This document shows, piece by piece, positions 21,407-32,948 of a stretch of 64,000 bases of DNA. A model generated the notes under the pieces. The model saw only the letters and a list, made by a program, of their open reading frames with translations, ran no database searches and was not told where the DNA came from. Every line of letters begins with the position of its first letter. Within the stretch, counting starts at the first letter, position 1. Position numbers and translations under genes: made by a program. Source of the stretch: Doryteuthis pealeii (Eukaryota; Mollusca; Cephalopoda; Myopsida; Loliginidae); assembly GCA_023376005.1 (NCBI GenBank), contig CM042151.1:74075707-74139706 (forward strand), read 5' to 3'.

Positions 21407-21837
21407 TTCACAGAGACGAATAAGTGTTTTTCGTAGCGTGTGTGTATGTATCAAGTGCGCGAGGTAATAAGGAACACCGCTGTCTCCCATGAAAAAGAGA
21501 TCATGTAAAAAATCTGCCCAATACCCTAAAATGGAGGAAGGGAGAAAAATAAAATAAAAGGATCATATGACAACAAGTAAAAAAAAAACTTTTGTAAACA
21601 ATTGAACTATTGATCACATTATCATAATGTGATGAACTTTGTATTATGAAAATATGAACTTTAAATAATGTTTAATTTTAAATGTGAAAAGCATAAAAGA
21701 TTTTTGTACACACTTGTAAAAGTTAAGTTGTCTGATAATGGAAGGGATCAAACCCTATTGTTTTAAATAATATTTTATTTTAATTTGAAGGAAATTTTAG
21801 TTTGAGTGGGGATGTTATATTTTACCAACTAAAATAG
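21407..21837. other. Non-coding stretch
   Basis: No gene recognised; low-complexity AT-rich sequence leading into a fold-back repeat. Confidence 0.5.
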
Positions 21838-22620
21838 AAAAAAAATTACCAAAAATCAGGTAATTATCCGATTTTAATGAAATTTTCAGTATTGATTTAT
21901 CAATTAATGCATTTTATAATGCATCAGTTATTTTATTTCAAAACTTTAATTCAGTATTTTTGCTATGAAAATTAATTTATAAAATTAATTTAAAATATGA
22001 AGAGCCTGATGTTCAGCTTAAAATGTTATATTTTAGATTTTAGAAATAAATATCTATTTAATGCTAACCTTATTTTAGACACAGAAAGTAATAAGTTTTG
22101 AAGAAAAACTCTATTGAAAATGTCGCCCCCCCCCCTTTTTAAGCAGAAAAAATATCAATGTATAATTTTTCTTTTATAAGATAATAGCCAATTAAATAAT
22201 TATCGAAATGAGTAAAAAAGAAATTTCCAAAAAATTATTTATTTATTTTTTTTACATTTTATTTTTCAATTTTCGGTACTTATTTTCTCATAGAAAAGCC
22301 ACCGTTAATTTTTTTCTATTCATAACTTATCTCATTATTTATACTGTAATTAGAAAGCTCTAAGACCAACTTGAAAAAAAAGTTACGCCCCCAACATAAG
22401 GGGGCGGGGGCAAAAATAAGTGACCTGAAAAAAATGAGAAAGTTTTGAAATAAAATAAATAATGCATTATAAAGATCATTCATTGGTAAATAAACACTGA
22501 AAATTTCATTAAAATCCGATAATTCCCTGATTTTTGGTAAATTATTTTCTGTAGGTGGGACTAAAGCCATTTTGTCAAAAACGCATTTTAGGCTCAGTTT
22601 GCCAGTACCTATAATTATTA
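21838..22620. repeat. Fold-back AT-rich element, second copy
   Basis: Same arms and G-rich patch (CATAAGGGGGCGGGGG) as 9838-10565. Beyond the right arm it continues through CCATTTTGTCAAAAACGCAT to TAGGTACT-like sequence in inverse orientation; the equivalent outer end is at 39089-39160. The 84-codon frame 22316-22570 is a by-product. Confidence 0.6.
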
Positions 22621-23514
22621 AATACAGAAATAATATAAATTAAATATAATATAAATACAGAATATTGTTAATTGATATTAAAGTTTAATATTAATTAATA
22701 ATGTCCTGTATTTTCAGAAGACCCAATTATTTTCCTGATAACGTTTTGTATGAGAAAGATTTTAATTTTATTCAAAAATATTTTTATTGACAATGTTACT
22801 GTTTCGTATCCGAGTAAGTTAAGTAACAGATCTCCCCTTGTAATGAAAAAGAAAATCACCTTTGGAAATAGATAAACCTTTTCTGATAACTGCTAAAAAA
22901 AAGAAAAAAGAAAGATTTTGACAATTAGGCATTACATAAAACTAGTAAAACAAACTAACAAAAATATTATATTGTAAAGAAAGAACGTTATTATTGATAT
23001 TTTGAATTTATCTGAATTTTTGTCAAAAAGAGAAAAACACCGGAATTAACTCCCTTGCTTTCCACTTTTAGAAAACTCTTTTTGTATTGATTGCAAATGA
23101 ACGACGTTTTTTAATTTCGTTCAACCAGAAAACAGTTTTATTCAAAATATTAGATTTTCCCCCTTTTGTCTAACGTTGTATAACCCATAAGGAAGAAAAA
23201 TAAGACGAAAGAAAAGAAAAAGAAGTAAGTATAACGTTCTGTTATTATCTCTATTGTACAAATAAAAAATACGTAATTTGCAGGAAAACTGTTTTCCACT
23301 GACGAAAAAGTAAATTTTTTTTTTTTGGTTTCTGACAATACTTTATCCTCTCTTGATATAAAAAATATCTGGAATCTTTTGTAAACTGATTTAATTATTT
23401 AAAAAGATTTAATTCATTTGATAATGATATTTTATTTTCGTTACTATCACTAGGTTATATGACCTTTGTGAGAATTATTTTTCTCCTGTCCATTTTTCTA
23501 TTTCTTGGTAGCGA
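22621..23514. repeat. AT-rich dispersed repeat block
   Basis: Parallels 36480-37215 in the same orientation (both contain TCTGTATTTTCAGAAGACC, GTTACTGTTTCGTATCCGAG and AGTAAGTATAACGTT), so it is a segmental copy. No coding content. Confidence 0.6.
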
Positions 23515-23975
23515 GTTGGTGGGGTGGTCGCCGACTGGGTTGTTCCATTTCCCTTTCTTGAAGCTGATACCCGCTCGATGTGGTTTATACCAAGGCTTTT
23601 TTTTTTTTTAAAGTCCTGCTGCCACTTGGGCAAAACTCAGAACAAGCTGAATCTACGTTGAAGTGAGTTGTTTATACGTTCAACTCCACATTACTTCTTT
23701 CCCCTAACTTAACTAATTGACCCAGTTCGAGTAACAGTGCGTTGCAAAGCCCACTAAATTTCGCAACCACTTTATTACCTAGTCTGGTGGCTACACTCAC
23801 TAAAGTTCGCTGTTGGCCCCTCCCACCTGCGTTGGTATAAGCGTCTCTTATTTTTCCCGACCCCTTGCGAAATTTAGAGGGCTTTGCAGCTAGCTACTTC
23901 AAAGATGAAGATATGTCTGAAATAGTTTTTTCCTAAAAATATTGGGGGAAATATTTTTTTACGAAATCTAACCCC
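23515..23975. repeat. GC-richer insert with inverted repeat
   Basis: TTGCAAAGCCCACTAAATTT (from 23742) is matched in inverse orientation by AAATTTAGAGGGCTTTGCA (to 23888). The base composition is clearly less AT-rich than its surroundings, suggesting an inserted small element. No ORF. Confidence 0.5.
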
Positions 23976-25733
23976 TAGGTACCACCAATTTACCCTGTGA
24001 AATTTACGCCCCCCCCCCTATATTTAACACAATGAAACTTGCATAAAAATTAATATTATCTTGAAAAAAAATTTTTCCATTCGAAAGAAGAAACATTAAA
24101 CAAACTCCTGATGATTTTTAAAAAAAAATTTCAGCTGACGGAAATAAGGAAAATTATGATTGAAAAACAATGTTTTCATTTTTGCACTGTTAAATCAACT
24201 GAAATTTAACGTAGCTAAAAACAAGTTACGATAAGAGGATTAAAAAAAAAAATTATCTGAAAAATCAATTAATAGTCCGATTTTCAGGAAAATTTCCATA
24301 ACTATTTTCCTTTGGATGTAAATATGTCTGAAATAGTTTTTTTTTTTCCTAAAATATATTAAATGAAATTAAAATTATTATTTTTTTGTTTTTGTAGTAA
24401 AAATTCATGAATTCTAAAATATAAAGTGAAAAAAAAAATGTCATAATATTATTATTTGAAAACTTTTATTAGTTTTTTTTAATTGATATATACTATATTC
24501 TATTAAATTGTCAAAGAAATTAATTTTTAAGAGATTTTAAATCTTTTGTGTGCTTAAATAATTTTTTTAATGTTTAAAAATCTTTTTTTGTGTGTCAAAC
24601 TTTTCACTGACATTTAAATATATTAATTCTAGAATTCAGGTGAACTAAAAATTTGTCCGATCCACGATATATTTATGTTGTTTAAAGAATTTGTAATTTT
24701 TATTGTTGAATAGTAATGTTTGATTCTTATAATATACGGAAGAACAAATCTGACAACATTTGCAATACTTATTGTTTATTCTTTGCTTTAGTTACAACTA
24801 AAAAAATATTCCAGAGTTATTTAGAAACTACCACCAAAAAAAAAAAAAAAATCTTTCAAAATCGTTCGTCCCGGTCGCCTGCCTCCGAAATTGCTGCCCG
24901 GTGAACATTCAAATAACGACCCCAACTATTGCCGCTACAGCGGTGTTACTTGAAAGAAAACAATCAACTCAAATAACAACCCCAACTATCGTATCGGCAC
25001 CTATTTGAGGGGGGGAGGCTCTTTTTTGTCTTAATTCTTGTTTATTTATTTTTTCCATTCGAAAGAAAAAAACATTAAACCTTTTTTTGTCGTAATTCTA
25101 ATTATTCTTTTTTTGTTGTAATTCTTATTATCATAATTTCTCGTAATTCTTGTTTATTTATAGAGATTTGTCATATTTCTTGTTTAGATAGTTTTGAACA
25201 GACTGAGATTGATAGATATTTTCGACAAGCAATTTCGGAGGCAGGGGACCGGGACGAACTTCCTCATACATTACCCTAAATTGATCACATGACCGGATTA
25301 TGGTTATCCCTACTAACTTCTTATTTTATTTTATGAAATATGAAAAAATTAACTGAAAAAAAAAACGATTTTTACTTTTTATCGATAAAGATAAGAGTCT
25401 AAATAATTATATCAGAATATTTTCTATGTGCTGATGAGAGAGCTTTTTAGTAAAAGAACCATGAATACAGAATACTACTAAAAAATATCGATAAAGAAAT
25501 TAACCCTATTGTAAAAAAAAAAAAAGACTGTTTTACTTATTTTTCAAGATAACGGCGAGTAATTTTTCCCCAATCACATGAGGTGGTCTTTGAATTAATT
25601 GTTTTTCTTTGTAACAACTCTTTATGTTTGTTATTTCTTTTTTGCAAGATTTAAAGAAAAAAATCAAAAATATTTACGTTTCTTCCTTCAATATGACCTA
25701 AACTGATCACGTGACCTCTTTTGGTGGTACCTA
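23976..25733. mobile_element. hAT-like element, composite copy
   Basis: Begins TAGGTACCACCAATTTACCC and ends CTCTTTTGGTGGTACCTA, perfect inverse over the first 13 bases. Flanking 8-mers do not match, and the left flank (ATTTTTTTACGAAATCTAACCCC) is itself interior sequence of this family, so this copy is rearranged. A different small element (24864-25259) is nested inside. Confidence 0.6.
24864..25259. mobile_element. MITE with about 33 bp terminal inverted repeats
   Basis: GTTCGTCCCGGTCGCCTGCC at the left is matched by GGCAGGGGACCGGGACGAAC at the right in inverse orientation, with CTCCGAAATTGCT continuing inward. 396 bp, no ORF. Internal CAAATAACGACCCCAACTAT recurs once in altered form. Typical size and structure of a miniature inverted-repeat element; superfamily not determined. 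Confidence 0.75.
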
Positions 25734-26149
25734 GTAGAAAGAATGTAGTTTTTTTTTAGATTTTAAAACATTATCAAAAGTCAGAATTGTCAATTCTACT
25801 GAAATTTTCAGTACTTTATTCATTAAGGACTTAATTTTATAACAAATAGCTTATTTTATCAAAATAAAAAAATAAGAAAATTTTTTTTATTGTTTAACAT
25901 TATAAGGGTGTTTCAGCCCTTAGTCGTTCGAATAAAAAAATTTCATTTCCTAATTTTTACATTTGTAGAAAACTTGAATCCAAAAAACATGAAAAAATAT
26001 TGTAAAAAAATTAAAATGTCTCCATTTTTGTATCGTGACTTCTGTCTTCATAGTTTTTTTTATAAACAATATTTTTTCTTGAATTGATGCAAAAAAAGTC
26101 TTTTCTCTTATTCAATTGAACTATTTTTATTCTCTTAAAAATCTAATGT
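25734..26149. other. AT-rich stretch without a gene
   Basis: Contains a degraded copy of the 6050/6415 repeat phrase. No coding signal. Confidence 0.5.
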
Positions 26150-26440
26150 GAATTTTATACACCTGGAAGATGGTATGTTGTACCATGCTTGTATGCATGT
26201 AGCTAAATAAATATCAGAGACAAAATAGAATGTTAAGAAATATAGTCACTAAGTTAAGGCCTCATTTGACACCATATGTTGATTGTAAGTTGGTCCCCAA
26301 ATTTAAACTTACTTTCACTTTTTTATGTTTATTGAAAATGAAAAAAATCCAAACGAATTCTGAATAATCGTACATTATAAAATTTGCCAAATGATAAGAA
26401 ATTTTTTTCTATTATCAAGAAAATCATCATTATCATCATA
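26150..26440. repeat. 3' flank of LINE remnant, inverted copy of 61620-61865
   Basis: CACCTGGAAGATGGTATGTTGTACCAT and the following 250 bases match the reverse complement of 61620-61870 throughout, so both LINE remnants were copied together with this neighbour. Confidence 0.7.
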
Positions 26441-27110
26441 ACCATCATCATCATCATGTCATGGTATCGACACGGATATCTATGACAATCTCTTGCCAAC
26501 TGTCCCTATCATTCATTACCCCCGGCAGGTCCTCTGTGCTGTCTTTCACTGGAGAATGTCATTTGTGAGTTCATCCTTGCTTCTCCAGCAGTATACAGCA
26601 TTCTTCATCTCACATGAATGGTTTTTGTTATAAAGGGTAAGTGACCATACAGCTGCTTTCTTGTAGGGTGTTTTTTCCACAATTTGTTTAGGATCACATG
26701 TAGCATTCTTGTGAAGCTACCATCTCAATTATTCTCTTGGTGCTTTGTTAGAGTCCAGGTGGTACAGCCATACAGTAGCACTGATACAACTATGGCTTGG
26801 AAGAATTGTTGCTTTGACTTGTCAGTGAGATTGGATTTCTATATGACTGATAATCTGTTCATAGCAGATCATGACTTCCCTATGTGTACATTAATATTGC
26901 TTTCTGTGGATGAGATATTACTACCTAAGTACATAAATTGTTCTACCAGCTTCAGGGACTTACTTCCTTTTTAAAACACATGTACTCAGTTTTATTGGAG
27001 CTCACATTGAGGCTGTTCCATGCTGCGTTTTCCAAGCTATGTATCAGGGATTCAGCCTGTTCAGGCATATTTGCAAGATGTAACAGATCTCCATAATCCA
27101 TGTCCATAAT
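26441..27110 (-). pseudogene. LINE reverse-transcriptase C-terminal remnant
   Basis: Minus-strand conceptual translation shows EYMCFKK, QFTYLGSNISSTES, RLSVIQKSNLTDKSKQQFFQ, VVSVLLYGCTTWTLTKHQE and TIHVR, the thumb and C-terminal region of a well-known animal LINE family. Several stops interrupt it. The sequence ends in a TGATGATGATGG microsatellite (about 26440-26460), the usual 3' tail of such LINEs. The paralogue at 61306-61608 keeps the first half of this region. Confidence 0.8.
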
Positions 27111-27520
27111 AGTCTGTGTGGGATATCATCTGCTTTTTGCCTTTTTTAATGTGAAGTCTTTTTCTATCATGGGATCTAGATCTTATAAGATTGACAAAAT
27201 AAAGTTCCCAATTTAACCTGATTTGTAGCACTTAGTATTGTTGTATTGTCGCATCTCTAATGTACTTCCGTCAGAATTCTGTTCTTTCTTCTGACAAGGT
27301 TCTTCTCCAGATAGTCGTTGTCTCTCCAGGTTCCATCTTGTGTTCTGTAGCGAGAATAAAATATTGGGATTTGATTTAAAACTCATTCCAGAATTTGATG
27401 GTTTGCCCCACCCCCATTGTTTTCTGAGTTGTGAGAGACCGTGGGTGAATTACTTGGATTCTATGAGCAATGATGCCGATAGCTTTTTGATGTCGTGAGT
27501 CCTGGGATGCATATATTTGC
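27111..27520. repeat. 5' flank shared with the 61 kb LINE remnant
   Basis: Reverse complement of 60870-61300 with few differences: ATCTAGATCTTATAAGATTG and GGTTCCATCTTGTGTTCTGT are present in both in opposite orientation. It is probably upstream LINE sequence that no longer translates. Confidence 0.65.
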
Positions 27521-27737
27521 ATTAAATTTACTTCATTATTTGTTGAATTATTGAATAACAAAAACTACTGTATTAAATGAATTGTTGAATAACAATTTTC
27601 TTAATGTTAATGTACCAGTTTTGCATTTAATTGAAATATGAACTGATTGTAAAATCATAATACCAAAAAATTCATGAATCTCTTGTTTCTTGTTTTTGTT
27701 TTTTTTAAATAATACTTTAATTCTTCTTCATTCACAG

Positions 27738-28212
27738 ATACCAACTACATTGGGAAGAATGGTTTCAAAATGTAAAAAGACATTTAAACCACCTAAGAAA
27801 GAACAAATAGATTCTTATGGTGTATGTGGATCTACATATGTGGTTCACATGACAATTCTTTTTCTTACAATTTATTAAATGGGTGTTTTCTCTTTATCAA
27901 TATTTCAAAGAACAATTGCAGTGAAAATCAACTTTTCTCCATTGTAAAGATCAGCAAAAAGTTTTAAAAAATAAATGTCTTCAATTTGTAGAGCAGCATT
28001 ATCAAATAGTCTGGATATATAAAAAGATTTCAACACATGCTAAATTAAAAAAAATGTTGCTAATGTGTAGATCTGCATATTAACAGAGGTTGAAATTCAG
28101 TATATGATAATTTAAAAAGAATTTACATTTCAAAGAACAAGTGGGAAAATAGGCTCTTGTAAAACGCAACTTTTCTCCACTGTGCAGATCAGCAATTTTC
28201 CAGAAAACAGAT
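27738..28212 (+). pseudogene. Locus B 5' region: splice acceptor and decayed fingers
   Basis: TTCTTCTTCATTCACAG ends at 27737, followed by ATACCAACTACATTGGG. A short frame (MVSKCKKTFKPPKKEQID, then SYGVCGSTY) starts soon after and ends before the array. Remaining patches (CRSAY, FKEQVGKIGSC) correspond to those at loci A, C and D and are broken by the same stops. Confidence 0.5.
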
Positions 28213-30005
28213 ATGGAAACACGATCAGAAGCAGAAGTATTTCCTTGTAAAATTTGTGGATCAATATATCCCATGAGTTCTAGTTTGAAAGCACACATGC
28301 AAACACACACTGCAGAGAAGGTATTTTCTTGTGACGTCTGTGGATCAGCATTTTCCGTGAGTTCCCAGTTGAAATGCCATATGCGCACACACACTGGTGA
28401 GAAACCATTTTCTTGTGAAGTCTGTGGATCTGCATTTTCAAACAAATCCAATTTGAGAAAACACATGCGAACACACACTGGAGAGAAGCCATTTTCTTGT
28501 GAAGTCTGTGAATCCACTTTTCAGACTCTTCCATTTTAAGAAGACATATGCAAACACACACTGGGGAGAAACCATTTTCTTGTGAAGTCTGTGGATCTGA
28601 TTTTTCTAGGAGTTCCACCTTAAAAAATCACATGCGAACACACACTGGAGAGAAGCCATTTTCTTGTGAAATCTGTGGATCTGCATTTTCAAACAAATCC
28701 AATTTGAGAAAACACATGCGAACACACACTGGAGAGAAGCCATTTTCTTGTGAAGTCTGTGAATCCACTTTTTCAGACTCTTCCATTTTAAGAAGACATA
28801 TGCAAACACACACTGGGGAGAAACCATTTTCTTGTGAAGTCTGTGGATCTGATTTTTCTAGGAGTTCCACCTTAAAAAATCACATGCGAACACACACTGG
28901 AGAGAAGCCATTTTCTTGTGAAATCTGCGGATCAGCATTTACACAGAGTTACAGTTTGAAATTACATATGCAAACACACACTGGAGAGAAACCATTTTCT
29001 TGTGAAATCTGTGGATTGGCATTCTCATGCAGTTCCTCTTTGAAATGCCACATGCGAACGCACACTGGAGAGAAACCTTTTTCTTGTGAGATCTGTGGAT
29101 CAGCATTTTCACAGAGTGGCAGTTTGAAATTACACATGCGAACACACACTGGTGAGAAACCATTTTCTTGTGAAGTCTGTGGATCAGCATTTTCAGACCA
29201 TTCCACTTTAAGAACACACATGCAAACACACAATGGAAAGAAACCATTTTCTTGTGGAGTCTGTGGATCAGTATTTTCAAAGAGTAGCAGTTTGAGAATA
29301 CACATGCGAACACACACTGGAGAGAAACCATTTTCTTGTGAAGTCTGTGGATCAACATTTTCACAAACATCCGATTTGAGAAAGCACATGCGAACACACA
29401 CTGGAGAGAAGCCATATTCTTGTAAAGTCTGTGAATCCACTTTTTCAGACTCTTCCATTTTAAAAAGGCATATACAAACACACACTGGGGAGAAACCATT
29501 TTCTTGTGAAGTCTGTGGATCTGCATTTTCTAGGAGTTCCACCTTAAAATATCACATGCGAACACATACTAGATAGAGGCCATTTTCTTGTGAAATATGT
29601 GGATCAGCATTTAGACAGAATTGCAGTTTGAAATTACATATGCAAAAACACACTGGAGAGAAACCATTTTCTTGTGAAGTCTGCGGATCAGCATTTACAC
29701 AGAGTAACAGTTTGAAATTACATATGCAAAGATACACTGGTAAGAAACCATTTTCTTGTGAAGTCTACTGATTGGTAATTTTATGAAGTTCCTCTTTGAA
29801 ATACCACATGCAAACACACACTGGTGAGAAACCATTTTCTTTTGAAGTCTGTGCATCCGCATTTTCAGACCATTCCACTTTAAACACACACATGCGAACA
29901 CAAAGTGGAGAGAAGTCATTTTTTTGTGAAATCTGCGGATCAGCATTTTCATCATCTTATAATTTAAGAAGACAAATGCAAGCACACACTAATGAGAATA
30001 AATAA
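28213..30005 (+). pseudogene. Poly-C2H2 zinc-finger pseudogene, locus B
   Basis: About 21 C2H2 units. The start [10 protein letters not shown] resembles loci A and C. Three intact fingers are followed by a frameshift near 28520: ACTTTTCAGAC here against ACTTTTTCAGAC in its tandem duplicate 251 bases on, so one T was lost. The following 342-codon frame (28548-29576) holds 12 good fingers, then a TAG at 29574 in a linker that elsewhere reads TGE. Five more units follow in the same frame with two TGA stops (29769, 29784), one Cys changed to Phe and two zinc His changed to Gln, ending TNENK-stop at 30005. Fingers 3-5 and 6-8 form an exact three-finger tandem duplication (about 28430-28932). A truncated 12-finger product from an internal start is conceivable but I consider the locus dead. 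Confidence 0.85.
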
Positions 30006-30049
30006 GCTTTTCGATAGAAATCCCATTGTGACACTATAGATGTTAGGGG

Positions 30050-30293
30050 AATCCCCTGAACTAGAATTCCTGAGATTCGAACGTAGCACGACTAATTGGA
30101 AGGAACTGTTTTCTGACCTTTGTCAAGTAGTGTATAATTGCACAAAAATTGTTTAGTAAAATTAAGATACTAGTAATCCCCTGAACTAGAATTATTGGTA
30201 TTCAAATGTAGCACAAATGTTTGGAAAGAATTGTTTTCGGACCTTTGTTAAGTAGAGTATAATTACACAAAATTATTTAGTAAATCAAAATAC
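30050..30293. repeat. Two-copy 125 bp tandem repeat
   Basis: AATCCCCTGAACTAGAATT begins at 30050 and again at 30175; the copies differ by scattered substitutions. Confidence 0.85.
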
Positions 30294-30564
30294 GGGCTGT
30301 GGAATTGAAGAATTAACTGACAAAAGGTTGAACGAAATATATACGGGAAATCTTAAGTTTTAGATAATTTCTGAACAAACATTTTAAGTCCTACAAGCTA
30401 GTTTAAATGTTGAAAGAGAGGACCAGTAAACACTAATTACAGACATTATCTCATTACTGGCCGGGGTAGATTGCCATAGCCAGGAATTACAGATCGGTCA
30501 TTTGTTAAAATTCAACTGTTAAAAAGAAAGGATACACACACACACATACACCCAAACATGGCTG

Positions 30565-30760
30565 GGTGCTAGAAGGCGGTGAGCTGTGGGTCTACATGTC
30601 CTGGGAATGACGTTAAACTCTATCTGATGGTGAGGTTCCAGTTTTGGAGGTTTGGGGAATGTGGAGCACCCTTCATCACCATTGCTCCCTGGTCCACTCT
30701 GACCCGGAGTGGTAGTACCTATTAGGGTCCCATCAATGGGTTAAATAGAAAAATGTATTT
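30565..30760 (+). repeat. Third copy of the 238-1100 element arm
   Basis: TCCTGGGAATGACGTTAAAC through GGTAGTACCTATTAGGGTCC matches the reverse complement of 253-420 and the direct sense of 1000-1100. Confidence 0.75.
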
Positions 30761-31789
30761 ATAAAAAAATTGTATTATCCATTAATGATTGATTTATTTC
30801 AAAACTTTATCGGCATTAAATGACCCACTGAGGTTGATATGCTGTAAAACAAACCAAACCAAACCAAACCAAACACGGCAGTTAATAATTACCTTGCTAA
30901 AATATACAACGGTTTTGTGCACTCTCTGGAATGGGATTAGTGGCCCCTCCGTGTTGAAGGCTCCTTACCTATGCAGGAATACGTCGGCTAAGTAGATGAA
31001 AGCTGACACCCATGGAAGTGGTCGTCACGCTAGCGAACACCTGCTAGAGAGGTGGTTACTATGGATATTAAGAGAGGAGGAGGATAGTTTCCTCCCGAGA
31101 TCCTCATTGCATGTAGCAGTATGAGAAGAGATTATTAAGAAGTTGGAGAAAGAGGGCCGTACTAAGAAATTATGGCGATGAAGCAATTGACTAAATTAGG
31201 GATTAGAAATCCCAGACAATGGAACGATAATTGGAATTTAAGTGGAAAACTGATATTCGGGAAGATGCATCTTCCCCTGTCTGACCCTACCCTGTACTTG
31301 GGTGACCATTACTTAAGCGATCCGAATTTGAGACTTGACGGACTTTGCTGAGAGCACCTTGCCGTAAGTGCTTTGCCAAGAGACCCTGCCACCGTCAACC
31401 TCGATAACAACTACCGATAAAACTACCAATAAGAACTACCAACTAACATCCTAATCCAGTCTAAGTGTCATTCCTCCTCGCATGAATATTTGTCAACATT
31501 TGCTGATTGTAAAAGATCTGATATATATAAACATCTTCTTAAATGTTGAAATCTTGTTGATTTCATTTTGTATACCTTGATTCCAGCTATCGACTGCAAC
31601 GCCTTCTTTTTTTCCAGCAGCGAATCTTCATCTCTCTCACTAGAAATACACAATGTGGGGTTGGGGAGGTGTATGGTCGCATCCCTGACTGAGTAAACCA
31701 GCCGTCTATTTCCACGCTGTTAGATTGTGCCGAGGCGAAACAGCTCTATAGTAGGTCTCTGATAAAGTGACCGATGGGTATAGGTCTAC

Positions 31790-32066
31790 ACCAGGATGGT
31801 GTACCAAAATCTCATTAGAGATGAAATTAAGGTTCAATCCCCACCAACGCAACTGGAAATGGAAAATTTCTGGAGGCCACTATACAAAAATATTTTTTTT
31901 AAAAACTTCAAGGGTGAATGGATAGATGCGGTGAAGGAGGCCAACAAGAGCAAATTTAAAATGCCAGCCTTGGAAATTACCCAAGAAACTGTCAGGAAAA
32001 AAGTAGCTCACTTCAGCAACTTTAAAACCCCAGGAATTGACAGTATTCCAAATTTCTGATTAAAAG
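31790..32066 (+). pseudogene. LINE reverse-transcriptase N-terminal fragment (locus B copy)
   Basis: The most readable of three copies: an 87-codon open frame with ENFWRPLYKN, GEWIDAVKEANKSKFKMPAL and HFSNFKTPGIDSIPNF, then stop. It matches the segment just before and into the first conserved motif of non-LTR reverse transcriptases. Cut at ATTAAAAG (32059-32066) by the 3'-flank element. Confidence 0.75.
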
Positions 32067-32948
32067 TTGCATTCCCAGTTGATTTTTTTAGTTGAGGTTA
32101 TTGTTATTTAAACATTTAAATAGTTAAATAGAGATGTGTAAACGGAATTCTGAACTGTTTGAATTATGCAAATATTCCCAGTGGTTCAAAAGTTATGAGA
32201 ATTTAAAGCCCTGAAATTGGGGGTACAAAAATGGACCTGATTTTGTTTAAAAGATATGTCAAATCACAGACCAATTCAAAACAAGAAACTCAGTCATTTC
32301 TTCAGCATTTCTTTATTTTTTAATCAATTTTGATAAAACTTGGAATTTTTATTTAAAACTATACGTTCTTTCTGATTCTGCACTCAAATTTAATGTATCT
32401 CTTGCTATAACTCATTATTTAGAGAATAAAAGGTACAGATATCAACATTAAAAAAAAAAGTTTACCTCAAGATTATTCAACATTTTCATTTTAATACTGC
32501 ATGTATACACATATATAGTATTAATTTAAATAAATAACATCACTTCAAAATTCAAAATACCTTTTTAAATGCTTAATATGTTGTATTAGCTACAAGAAAT
32601 AGAATACCTATTTACATCATTAAAAAAAGCAAATGTTTGTCAAAAAAGCCTGATGGTTAACCATCATGTAAATATCACATATTATATATCAAAATAATTC
32701 TGAGACTATCTATTATTAAAGACATAGTGCTTTTTTTTTTGCTTAGCTTATACTTTTTAAAAGAACTTGTGTCAACTTTCATTGGTAGTGGTTTCACTTC
32801 CAAAGGTCAAAGAAGAAGAAAAACAATCTGAACAATATATACTAATTAAGTGTTCAATTTTAAGAATATTGATAAAGATTATCCTCTTTGATTTTGCAAT
32901 GCAAACTAACGACTAAAATTTAGGCTAAAAAAAAATTTGTATTTTTTG
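32067..32948. mobile_element. 3'-flank element, locus B copy (truncated)
   Basis: Same sequence as 13561-14140 plus 15494-15880 and as the matching parts of 41938-43820, without the nested insertions of those copies. It stops at about 32948 where the Penelope-like element begins. Confidence 0.7.

Larger units (their letters stand above)
30025..31789. mobile_element. 1.76 kb insertion private to locus B
   Basis: Loci A and C read from GATAGAAAT/GACAGAAATCCC straight into CAGGATGGTCTAC; in B the two halves are 1.76 kb apart. The insert holds a 125 bp direct repeat, an arm of the 238-1100 element, an AAACC microsatellite and no recognisable ORF. Its edges show no clear target duplication, so it may be composite. 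Confidence 0.65.

Noticed and set aside
26684..26974. 96-codon plus-strand frame
   Set aside because: Antisense of the LINE thumb region on the minus strand.
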